Positions 14,437 through 21,154 of a stretch of 22,833 nucleotides of DNA are shown here, one piece after another. Both the position numbers and the translations under genes were made by a program. The notes below the pieces were generated by a model. It did not search any database, had not been told where the DNA came from, and saw only the letters and a program-made list of their open reading frames with translations. Position 1 is the stretch's first letter. Every line of letters begins with the position of its first letter. Source of the DNA: Candidatus Omnitrophota bacterium (GTDB taxonomy: Bacteria; Hinthialibacterota; Hinthialibacteria; Hinthialibacterales; JAKPRU01); contig JAKPRU010001128.1 in NCBI GenBank assembly GCA_029557025.1, positions 1 to 22,833 of the forward strand, read 5' to 3'.

Positions 14437-14753
14437 ACAAACCGCGCCATAATGACTCACTCAGGGGATACTCCATAGTTATTTGAAGAATATAGACTTA
14501 TAGCAGAAAAACTCGACCCGTTCTTGCGGTATTTTTGCCCTTCCGCCCCTGAGTGGGCATTTTGGGGTGTTGATTTATGAACAGGAAGGACGGTCCCAGA
14601 AGAGCTGCCCCACACGCTCCATCGGTCAAAGGTCAAGAGAGCCATAATCAAAAACCCTCGCCCCAACCTTTTCCAGGAGGGAGAAAGAGAACGGCGTATC
14701 TCCGCATAGGCAGCAAGTTCAGCGATGGCAGTCAAAGTCTTCGAAAATGGGAA
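14437..14753. other. Gene-poor spacer with a repeat and inverted repeat
   Basis: No convincing gene is seen. A perfect 10-bp inverted repeat, CACTCAGGGG (14458-14467) and CCCCTGAGTG (14546-14555), flanks 78 bp of AT-richer DNA. An 82-codon frame beginning at 14577 translates through a dispersed repeat and has no ribosome site, so it is not called. Confidence 0.5.
14652..14692. repeat. Dispersed repeat fragment
   Basis: AACCCTCGCCCCAACCTTTT followed by CCAGGAGGGAGAAAGAGAA. Its reverse complement (CTCCCTCCTGGAAAAGGTTG..GGCGAGGGTT) has the look of a common bacterial intergenic repeat related in style to the one at 3141-3212. Confidence 0.5.
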
Positions 14754-14782
14754 TTGACTCCTGTCTGGAAAAGTTGTAGACT
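14754..14782 (+). promoter_or_regulatory. Promoter with long leader before the response regulator gene
   Basis: TTGACT (14754-14759), 17 bp, then TAGACT (14777-14782). A start near 14789 gives a leader of about 450 nt before the response regulator at 15241. The leader contains two perfect small hairpins: GTTCGGG..CCCGAAC (around 14813-14837) and TTGATTTC..GAAATCAA (around 14851-14876). I find no gene in the leader (14790-15240). Confidence 0.45.
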
Positions 14783-15240
14783 GAGAGTGGTCGTTCAGTA
14801 TTTTTATATGTTCGGGAGAAAATAAGGCCCGAACTTCTTTGAAGCCAGGCTTGATTTCATCTCAGAAAGAAATCAAGAGAAAAGTGCCCCTGGAGCGGGC
14901 CACTTGCCTGGGGGGAATAATGATGAACTGCACTCCTACTGTTGGGATACGGCGAGTCCTTCCAAATAGCCTTGTGAATCCTGTTGCCATTTTCAGGCTG
15001 GAGTTCCGGCAAATTTCGCGCACGCGACCTTTTCCGGTCCGGGCGAAATGCGTTTTGTCGAAGGCTTTGATACGGATTTCCGGTGCGGAATGGGGCGGGC
15101 GGCAGACGGTATCTGACGGCCCATTGAGAAAACAGAACAAGAGGGCGTCTTTCCGGTAATATTCGGAGAGACCGACAGAAAGAGGGAGCCTGTATTCGGG
15201 ACAGGGTTCATTCTCGAATGATTCTGATGGGGTTATTATC

Positions 15241-15681
15241 ATGGCAAAATCACCCGCAAGTATCGTGAAGAGTATTTTGATTGTTGACGATCATGCCCTG
15301 TTTCGTGAAGGTCTCAGGATGATCCTCGAGAAGGACAAGCGCTATGTGGTGATCGGCGAAGCCGGAACGGCACAGGAAGCCTTGCGGCTTGTGGAGAAAG
15401 TCCGTCCCGATTTGATCTTGATGGATATTTCTCTGCCCGATATCAACGGTTTCCAGGCCACACGCCTAATCAAGAAGAAGTATCCCCGGACCCAAGTGGT
15501 GATTGTGAGCATGGATTCGGGAACCGGGTATGTTGAGGAAGCGCTTAATTCGGGGGCAAGCGGATATGTGCTTAAGGAATCGGCGTTCCAGCGGCTTCTG
15601 GAGGGGTTGGAACGTGTGTCGCGCGGGGAGACATTTATTGACTCTTCGATCACATCTCGGTCGGTATGTGCTTCCGCCTGA
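15241..15681 (+). CDS. NarL-type receiver domain protein without DNA-binding domain
   Basis: A 146-residue response regulator receiver. Acidic pair Asp16-Asp17 (ILIVDDHALFREGL), phosphoacceptor Asp62 in LILMDISLPDINGF, a Ser in VIVSMDS, and the conserved Lys in GYVLKESA (about residue 112). This sequence type, DDHALFREGLRMILE and ASGYVLKESAFQRLLEGL, is that of NarL/FixJ-family regulators, which normally carry a LuxR-type helix-turn-helix after about residue 145. Here the protein stops at SITSRSVCASA, and no helix-turn-helix is encoded in any frame of the 130 bp downstream. It is therefore either a stand-alone phospho-relay receiver or a truncated regulator. No histidine kinase gene is nearby. 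The ribosome site is GGGG, 8 nt before the ATG. Confidence 0.9.
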   Translation: MAKSPASIVKSILIVDDHALFREGLRMILEKDKRYVVIGEAGTAQEALRLVEKVRPDLILMDISLPDINGFQATRLIKKKYPRTQVVIVSMDSGTGYVEEALNSGASGYVLKESAFQRLLEGLERVSRGETFIDSSITSRSVCASA

Positions 15682-15730
15682 TTGAATCCGGCCACCTGAA
15701 CAACTTTCACACCATTCATCCCGCGTTACG

Positions 15731-15759
15731 TTGTCATTCCATCGCCGCTCCAGTATGCT
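15731..15759 (+). promoter_or_regulatory. Promoter of the ThuA-Gfo/Idh/MocA fusion gene
   Basis: TTGTCA (15731-15736), 17 bp, then TATGCT (15754-15759). Transcription would begin near 15766, about 46 nt before the ATG at 15812. Confidence 0.5.
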
Positions 15760-15811
15760 TTCCCATCGATAACCGAAACCGATTTCCACAATGTATCCCG
15801 GAGGCGTTCCA

Positions 15812-17440
15812 ATGAACAAACGTCATGCTTTAATCCTGATCGGCGGTGAATATCATCCATTCGATTCCTGCGGGGAGATTTTGCGGTCTTTTCTGGCAAA
15901 TACCGGATGGATTGACCCGACGGTCACAAGAGACACAGAGGTTCTGGCTTCTCCCGACCTGGCCAAGTTCGATGTCTGTATTTTCTACACGCAAGGCGGT
16001 TCACTGACTAAGGAGCAATTAAGTGGCCTTCTCACCTTTGTCCGAAACGGGAAGGGATTTGTGGGCATTCATTGCGCCTCCGATTCGTTTACCGATTCCC
16101 CGGAATACATCGACCTGATCGGGAGTCGATTCACCGGACATGGGCCGGTTTGTGAATTCCAGGTATTCCCTGTCGGATCGGAGTATCTGCTTTCCCGGCG
16201 GATTATGCCGTTCCACATCACGGATGAACTGTACATTCTGGACTACGACCCGAAGAAAGTCCAAGTGGCTTTTTATGCCAATTGGATGGGAAAACGGGAA
16301 CCGATGGCCTATGCGAAACCGTTCGGAAAGGGGCAGGTCTGCTATATCGCCCTGGGGCATGATGAACGGGCGTTTCGGCATCCGACATTCCAACAGATTG
16401 TGATTCGTGGAATCGGCGAAGTGACCGGCCTGAAAGAGGGAAAGCCGATCCGATGCGGAGTAATCGGCTATGGACCGTCGTTCAATATGGGCCGGTGGCA
16501 TTCCGAATGGATTAACGCCACGCCCGGAATGGAAGCGGTAGCGGCGTGCGATATTGATCCGGTGCGCACCGAGGCCGCCAAGAAAGAGTTCCCCGAGTTC
16601 GAAACCTATACCAATCCCGCTGAAATGCTGAGGAAAAGCAAGACCGACCTGATTGTGGTGATTACTCCCCACAACGTTCATTACGAGGTCGCCCTTGCCG
16701 CGCTCAAGGCCGGAAAGCATGTGGTGATCGAGAAACCGATGTGTCTCACAACAGAGCAGGCCACGGAACTGATTGAGACCGCAAAAGCGAACAATGTGGT
16801 CCTCACCGTCTTTCACAACCGGCGATGGGATACGGATTATGTGGCCATCCGAAACCTGGTCGATCACGGGTTGATCGGAGAGGTGTTTCATGTGGAGGCA
16901 TTTTTCGGCGGATACGGTTTTCCCGGAGATTGGTGGAGAAGCGACAAGGCGATTTCCGGTGGCGCTATGTACGATTGGGGTGCGCATTTCCTGGACTGGA
17001 TTCTCAACCTGATCAAATATCCCATGGAAAATGTTACGGGATTTTTCCACAAGCGGGTCTGGCATTCGGTCAGCAACGAGGACCAATGCCAGGCGATCAT
17101 TCGTTTTGAGGGGGGACGAATGGCGGACTTTCAGATTTCGAGTATCGCCATGGCGGGAAAACCGAAATGGCGAATCCTGGGCGAGAAGGGCGCCATTGTG
17201 TATCACCACGATGCCACACACCTGGAGGTTTACGGCAAAGCGCACGGAGATATGAAATCCGAATTGACATTTCCCAAGCCGGTCTGGGGATGCCCGTATT
17301 ATCCGAATCTGGCGAATCACATTCTGCTGAATGAGCCGCTGGAGGTCAAACCGGAGGAGGCACGACGGGTGATTGCCGTATTGGAGGCCGCTGAGAAGTC
17401 GTCGAACGAAGGCGTGGCGGTTGTACCGGCGTATCGGTGA
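15812..17440 (+). CDS. ThuA-like domain fused to Gfo/Idh/MocA oxidoreductase
   Basis: A 542-residue two-domain protein. Residues 5-205 are ThuA-like (class I glutamine-amidotransferase-like fold): ALILIGGEYHPFDSC, FDVCIFYTQGG, GFVGIHCASDSF, RFTGHGP, FHITDELYIL and GQVCYIALGHDERAF. ThuA proteins act in disaccharide (trehalose/sucrose) utilisation. Residues 213-540 are a Gfo/Idh/MocA oxidoreductase: CGVIGYGPSF (215-224), AACDIDP (245-250), the catalytic EKP (307-309) and GGAMYDWGAHFLDW (383-396). No export signal is seen, so it is cytoplasmic. The ATG at 15812 is chosen because GGAGG lies 7 nt upstream; an ATG at 15791 lies before that site. The two activities are often separate neighbouring genes, and fusion would couple keto-sugar handling. 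It converges with the nucleotidyltransferase gene 27 bp away. Confidence 0.92.
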   Translation: MNKRHALILIGGEYHPFDSCGEILRSFLANTGWIDPTVTRDTEVLASPDLAKFDVCIFYTQGGSLTKEQLSGLLTFVRNGKGFVGIHCASDSFTDSPEYIDLIGSRFTGHGPVCEFQVFPVGSEYLLSRRIMPFHITDELYILDYDPKKVQVAFYANWMGKREPMAYAKPFGKGQVCYIALGHDERAFRHPTFQQIVIRGIGEVTGLKEGKPIRCGVIGYGPSFNMGRWHSEWINATPGMEAVAACDIDPVRTEAAKKEFPEFETYTNPAEMLRKSKTDLIVVITPHNVHYEVALAALKAGKHVVIEKPMCLTTEQATELIETAKANNVVLTVFHNRRWDTDYVAIRNLVDHGLIGEVFHVEAFFGGYGFPGDWWRSDKAISGGAMYDWGAHFLDWILNLIKYPMENVTGFFHKRVWHSVSNEDQCQAIIRFEGGRMADFQISSIAMAGKPKWRILGEKGAIVYHHDATHLEVYGKAHGDMKSELTFPKPVWGCPYYPNLANHILLNEPLEVKPEEARRVIAVLEAAEKSSNEGVAVVPAYR

Positions 17441-17467
17441 TTGCGGAAATGCGCATTCACATCCTGA

Positions 17468-18205
17468 TCAGTCCGTTTCCGGAAGCATGTCCGGAAGATA
17501 TGCGAAGCGGTTTTGGTCGAACTCTTCTACCGCCTTCTCGTAATCTTCCAGCCGTCCGATGTCCAGCCAGCGGCCCCGGAAGGGGTATGTGTGAACCGGT
17601 TCCCCCGCTTTGAGAAGGTTTTCCATTAAGTTGTCGAACCAGAAAGGCTCATCCTGTGGGATCCAATTCAGTATGTCGGGCGAGAAGGCATAGACCCCCA
17701 TGCTTACGATGTAATCAAAGGAAGGCTTTTCGAAGAAAGAAATGACGCGGTAGTTTTCATCACAGGTCAACGTTCCAAAATCGACCGTGGTATGGCGATG
17801 GGTGGCCGCGATGGTGGCAATTCCTCCCTGTTTCTTGTGGTATTCCAGGAAATCCACGTAATTGAGATCGGTAAGGGTATCCCCGTTAATCACCAGAACA
17901 GTTTCCTCAAGTTTCCCCAATCGAGACAGAGGACCGATTGTGCCCAGCGGTTTTTCCTCAATGGAATAGTCGATTTCCACATGGAACCGATGCCCATCTC
18001 CCATAACCGCCATTACGAGGTCCGCTCGATACCCGACAGCCAGTGTGATTCGAGTGAAACCGAAATAGTGCAGCTGACGAATCACGATCTCGAGAATGGA
18101 CAATTCCCCGATGGGAACCAACGGCTTGGGAAGGACCCAGGTAAATGGGCGCAACCGATGTCCTTTCCCCCCTGCCAGAATTACGACACGCTCTGTTCGA
18201 TTCAT
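17468..18205 (-). CDS. Sugar-1-phosphate nucleotidyltransferase
   Basis: A 245-residue member of the NTP_transferase family, which makes NDP-sugars from NTP and a sugar 1-phosphate. The nucleotide-binding signature is AGGKGHRLRPFT (11-22) with His16 where Thr is common, followed by PKPLVPIG (26-33). EKPLGTIGPL (84-93), VINGDTLTDL (105-114), FEKPSFDYIVSMGVYAF and GRWLDIG (near 215) give the family order. It is shorter than full-length GDP-mannose pyrophosphorylases and lacks a left-handed-helix domain, resembling HddC-type heptose or mannose-1-phosphate guanylyltransferases. The sugar is not predictable from sequence alone. It plausibly supplies activated sugar for the glycosyltransferases in this window. 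The ATG at 18205 follows directly from the signature region. Confidence 0.9.
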   Translation of the reverse strand: MNRTERVVILAGGKGHRLRPFTWVLPKPLVPIGELSILEIVIRQLHYFGFTRITLAVGYRADLVMAVMGDGHRFHVEIDYSIEEKPLGTIGPLSRLGKLEETVLVINGDTLTDLNYVDFLEYHKKQGGIATIAATHRHTTVDFGTLTCDENYRVISFFEKPSFDYIVSMGVYAFSPDILNWIPQDEPFWFDNLMENLLKAGEPVHTYPFRGRWLDIGRLEDYEKAVEEFDQNRFAYLPDMLPETD

Positions 18206-18521
18206 CCGAGAATATCCGTGGTTTTGCCTTTCCCCGGGTAAGCGACTTTATTAGCGTATCTGAGAAGGAATCATACTGCAAGGAGTCGGGGGAAGACTGG
18301 GGGAATGGGACGAATAAGACGGATGGGATCAATGACAGGAGGATTGGTATCAGGTCAGAGATTTTGGGGAGGGCCGGTTCGGATTGTCGAAAGGGCGAGC
18401 CTTCAGTCAATCGGTCCGTTGGGTCCTTCAAGAGAGGGAATGATTCATATATTGTGATTATTTGGTGCCTCGGGAAGGTAGATGTTTCTCAATTCAATCC
18501 GGTCGGAAGAGAGTGTGCCAA
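18206..18521. other. Intergenic region without a recognised gene
   Basis: I see no convincing gene, repeat or RNA here. It lies between the divergent starts of the nucleotidyltransferase and the truncated pilin gene and must hold their regulatory DNA, but no promoter with good spacing stands out. Confidence 0.5.
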
Positions 18522-18653
18522 ATGAGATCCTTCATCCGACAGAGAAGTGCCTTTACCCTCATTGAACTCTTGATTGTTGTCGCGATCATCGGAATCCTCG
18601 CGGCAATAGCGGTGCCGATGGGCGAGAGGTTTTTGATCATGTCGCCGCTTTAA
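18522..18653 (+). pseudogene. Truncated prepilin N-terminus
   Basis: Only 43 codons: MRSFIRQRSA, then FTLIELLIVVAIIGILAAIA and VPMGERFLIMSPL before TAA at 18651. The first 32 residues are a complete prepilin leader plus hydrophobic helix with Glu at mature position 5. The residues after VP do not match the usual pilin body (VPNFLxAxxRAK). The GGAAGAGAG upstream of the ATG looks like a ribosome site. No pilin-like continuation is seen in the 47 bp before the next gene end. It is a gene fragment, or possibly a very small membrane peptide. Its helix is nearly identical to that of the pseudopilin at 10036. Confidence 0.7.
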
Positions 18654-18700
18654 CGCAGCGAATCTATCCCCGTATAAAGAAGAAAAATTCCCCCAACAGC

Positions 18701-19684
18701 CTACTTACATGGATATTCCTTTAGTGTCCCTCCCTCTCCGATGGTGACGGAAAAGGACTTCGTGTCTTCCGGTACGCACACCTTGATATACTTGCCGTTC
18801 CGTTCCGGGTCGGGATTGGCGATGAACTCCGGAGAAGTGTTGTCGGCCTCGCTGGTGTCCACATTTCGATGCAGCTGATAGATCGCCCGGATCCTGGGGA
18901 GCGCTCTCAGGTCTTTCACAACTTGGGGGCTGCACCCTTTGTGTGGGCCGTTGCAAAAGACAGCCACGGTTGGGTTGATGCTGCTCAGGAAAACCGGATT
19001 GTTGCTGACATCGAATCCATGATGATTGACCATATAGACATCCAGCTCGCCGATGCGATTGTCCGGACAAACTAAATCATATTCGACATTCCAGGTGATA
19101 TCTCCTCCCAGGAAGAATTGGAAATCGCCATAAGAGAGCCGCAAAGCAATGCTTTTGGCATTGTCGGACCCATCTTTCGGCTTGGGTTGATTCGTTTTGC
19201 AGAAGTCGTTCGTGCAGTCATAAGCCAGAGAGGGAATAACCCTGGCATTCACAGCAACGCATTGCAGTTCCACTTTCGGTTTTCCGGGGGATTGTTTAAG
19301 AACAATAAGGTCACCCGGACGCAGCTCGCGCGAACTGCCGCTGGAGGCTTTGCGATATCGATCGATCAGAAATGGAAAGTTCTTTTCATCTTCCGGGAAG
19401 GATTTCGGGATACCGCGATCATAGAACTGCTTGACAGGGATCATTTCGCTGAGATGGCCGATGGCCCCGTAGTGGTCGCAGTGCCAGTGGGTGGTGATGT
19501 AGTGATCGATCTGCTGGAGGCCCGGATGTGCTGCAAGGATGCGCTTTGCATCCCGCGCATCCTCGGTGTACCACCCGGAATCGACCAGAATCGACTCGCC
19601 CTGCGGTGTGATGATGAGGGTCGCCGCTCCGCCCAGGACATCGATGAAATAAATCTGAAGCAAGCATATTTCAATAAGAGTCAT
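18701..19684 (-). CDS. Metallo-beta-lactamase-fold hydrolase (ComEC-like MBL type)
   Basis: A 327-residue MBL-fold protein. IYFIDVLGGAATLIITPQG (11-29) and SILVDSGW (31-38) form the opening strands, and HWHCDH (66-71) is the HxHxDH metal motif. GGDITWNVEYDL, VYMVNHHGFDVSNNPVFL and AVFCNGPHKGCSP supply the later ligand and strand blocks (NHHG carries a His). This order is the ComEC/Rec2-related MBL type, common as stand-alone enzymes in planctomycete-like bacteria, of unknown substrate. The ATG at 19684 has AGGAG 8 nt upstream. Longer in-frame starts (for example 19759) would translate the tandem repeat. No signal peptide is seen, although many relatives have one. Confidence 0.87.
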   Translation of the reverse strand: MTLIEICLLQIYFIDVLGGAATLIITPQGESILVDSGWYTEDARDAKRILAAHPGLQQIDHYITTHWHCDHYGAIGHLSEMIPVKQFYDRGIPKSFPEDEKNFPFLIDRYRKASSGSSRELRPGDLIVLKQSPGKPKVELQCVAVNARVIPSLAYDCTNDFCKTNQPKPKDGSDNAKSIALRLSYGDFQFFLGGDITWNVEYDLVCPDNRIGELDVYMVNHHGFDVSNNPVFLSSINPTVAVFCNGPHKGCSPQVVKDLRALPRIRAIYQLHRNVDTSEADNTSPEFIANPDPERNGKYIKVCVPEDTKSFSVTIGEGGTLKEYPCK

Positions 19685-19709
19685 TCTTTCATCTCCTATT
19701 TCGCCCATC

Positions 19710-19789
19710 GACAGGCACGGAGGCCTGTCCCACCCATCTGTCCCACCCATCTGCCCCACCCATCTGTCCCACCCATCTGCCCCACCAGT
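19710..19789. repeat. Palindrome plus five 13-bp tandem repeats
   Basis: A perfect hairpin, GACAGGC-ACGGAG-GCCTGTC (19710-19729), runs straight into five head-to-tail copies of CTGTCCCACCCAT (19725-19789), with T/C alternation at the fourth base and a diverged last copy. The hairpin is the same type as at 10890-10909. It lies just upstream of the hydrolase gene on the minus strand. Confidence 0.75.
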
Positions 19790-19861
19790 GGGCTAACCGT
19801 GGCTGCTTGGCGGTGCCGGAGTATACCATCGGTTCGGATGTCCGGCAAAAGCGCTGTTCCA

Positions 19862-19891
19862 TTTACAGCAGGAAATAGGGGTGTCTATAAT
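19862..19891 (+). promoter_or_regulatory. Promoter of the glycosyltransferase-asparagine synthase pair
   Basis: TTTACA (19862-19867), 18 bp, then a perfect TATAAT (19886-19891). Transcription would start near 19898, about 90 nt before the glycosyltransferase ATG. Confidence 0.65.
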
Positions 19892-19986
19892 GGCGGTGTT
19901 GTTCAGCAAAGGCGAGAATCTCAAGACGTCGAGGTCACGTATTTTCTGTCGGCTCCGTGACTCGAACGTAATCGGAGAAAACCATC

Positions 19987-21075
19987 ATGTCAGATGTCGC
20001 ACTGGTCATCAGCGATCTGGGAAGAGGAGGGACACAGCGGCTCCTGACCAATCTGGCGAATTTGTGGTCGCAATCGGGGGTTGAGGTTTCGGTTATCACA
20101 TTGCAGAGGCGCGATCAGGACTTTTTTCAACTCAGTCCATCCGTTCAGCGGATTGAAATTGGGAATGTTTCCGAGTCAAAAAGCATCTTTTCGGCGGTTC
20201 AGCGGAACTTTAGTCGTATCCGTGCCATACGAGAGGCCGTTCGGTCTACCGGCGCACCGGTTGTGGTGGGATTCATCGGAGCAACAAATATCCTGACTAT
20301 TGCGGCGTGTTTCGGTCTGAAGGTTCGGGTTGTGATTTCGGAACAAAACGATCCACGGGCGCAATCCATCGGAAGGATCTGGGATTTCCTTCGATGGGCG
20401 TTCTATCGGTTCGCGGATGTGGTTACCGCCAACAGCCATGGAGCCGTAAACTCGTTGGCGCGCTATGTTCCGAAACGGAAGCTGGCATATGTTCCCAACA
20501 TTCTTGTTATTCCGCCGGAGTCCGAACCGTTTTCATTCGCATGTCCGACCATTCTAGCTGTCGGATGCTTTCATCGCCAGAAAGCATTCGATGTTCTGCT
20601 GGAATCGTTTGCTATGATTTGCGCACAGATAACAGATTGGCAGCTGGCATTTGTGGGAGACGGGCCGGAGAAGGAGACATTACGGGAGCAGGTCCGCAGG
20701 CTGGGAATCGACGAGAGGGTGCAATGGCTTGGAGCGAAGGAAGACCCCTTCCCCTACTATCGGGCCGCGGAGATTTTCGCGCTTCCCTCACGTTATGAAG
20801 GAACACCGAATGTGCTGCTGGAAGCGATGGCCTGCGGGTTGCCGGTGGTGGTCAGCGATGGGTCGCCCGGGCCGCTGGAATGGGTCGAAGACGGCATTTC
20901 CGGCAAAGTAGTGCCGGTGGAAAATGCGCAGGCGCTTGCGGATGCATTATTGGATCTCATCCGTGCTCCGGCGGTTCGCAAACAACTGGGGCAGGCGGCG
21001 AAATCACGTGTGCCAGAGTGCGCCCCGGAGAATGCGGTGCGGGTATGGGAATCTGTGGTGGGGCTGGGGCAGTAA
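19987..21075 (+). CDS. GT4-family glycosyltransferase
   Basis: A 362-residue GT-B fold enzyme of the GT4 type (retaining, NDP-sugar dependent). The N-terminal lobe opens with VALVISDLGRGGTQRLLTNL (4-23), with the GGT donor-site loop. The C-terminal lobe has ILAVGCFHRQKAFDVLLESF (189-208), LAFVGDGPEKETLREQ (220-235) and ALPSRYEGTPNVLLEAMACG (265-284), the ExxxxxxxE pair being Glu271 and Glu279. It is cytoplasmic or membrane-associated and builds oligosaccharide on a lipid or protein acceptor. GGAG lies 9 nt before the ATG. An asparagine synthase gene begins 79 bp downstream on the same strand, an association often seen in exopolysaccharide clusters. Sugar and acceptor are unknown. Confidence 0.93.
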   Translation: MSDVALVISDLGRGGTQRLLTNLANLWSQSGVEVSVITLQRRDQDFFQLSPSVQRIEIGNVSESKSIFSAVQRNFSRIRAIREAVRSTGAPVVVGFIGATNILTIAACFGLKVRVVISEQNDPRAQSIGRIWDFLRWAFYRFADVVTANSHGAVNSLARYVPKRKLAYVPNILVIPPESEPFSFACPTILAVGCFHRQKAFDVLLESFAMICAQITDWQLAFVGDGPEKETLREQVRRLGIDERVQWLGAKEDPFPYYRAAEIFALPSRYEGTPNVLLEAMACGLPVVVSDGSPGPLEWVEDGISGKVVPVENAQALADALLDLIRAPAVRKQLGQAAKSRVPECAPENAVRVWESVVGLGQ

Positions 21076-21154
21076 GGAGGATGTGACAAATGGGATCTGT
21101 AAGACCTGTGAGGAATACCCGCGTTAGAGAATCAGATAGGGAGCAATGATGTTC

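Noticed and set aside
14577..14825. 82-codon frame in the intergenic region
   Set aside because: It translates through a dispersed repeat (PSPQPFPGGR), has no good ribosome site and resembles no protein.
16019..17320. 433-codon minus-strand frame opposite the ThuA-Gfo/Idh fusion
   Set aside because: It mirrors the coding frame of a gene with unmistakable family motifs and has His/Arg-rich shadow composition.
17441..17467. Bidirectional terminator between the convergent genes
   Set aside because: The only palindrome is AATGCGCATT, without a stable stem-loop or T-tract.
19725..19789. CRISPR array
   Set aside because: The 13-bp units are directly adjacent with no spacers, so this is a simple tandem repeat.
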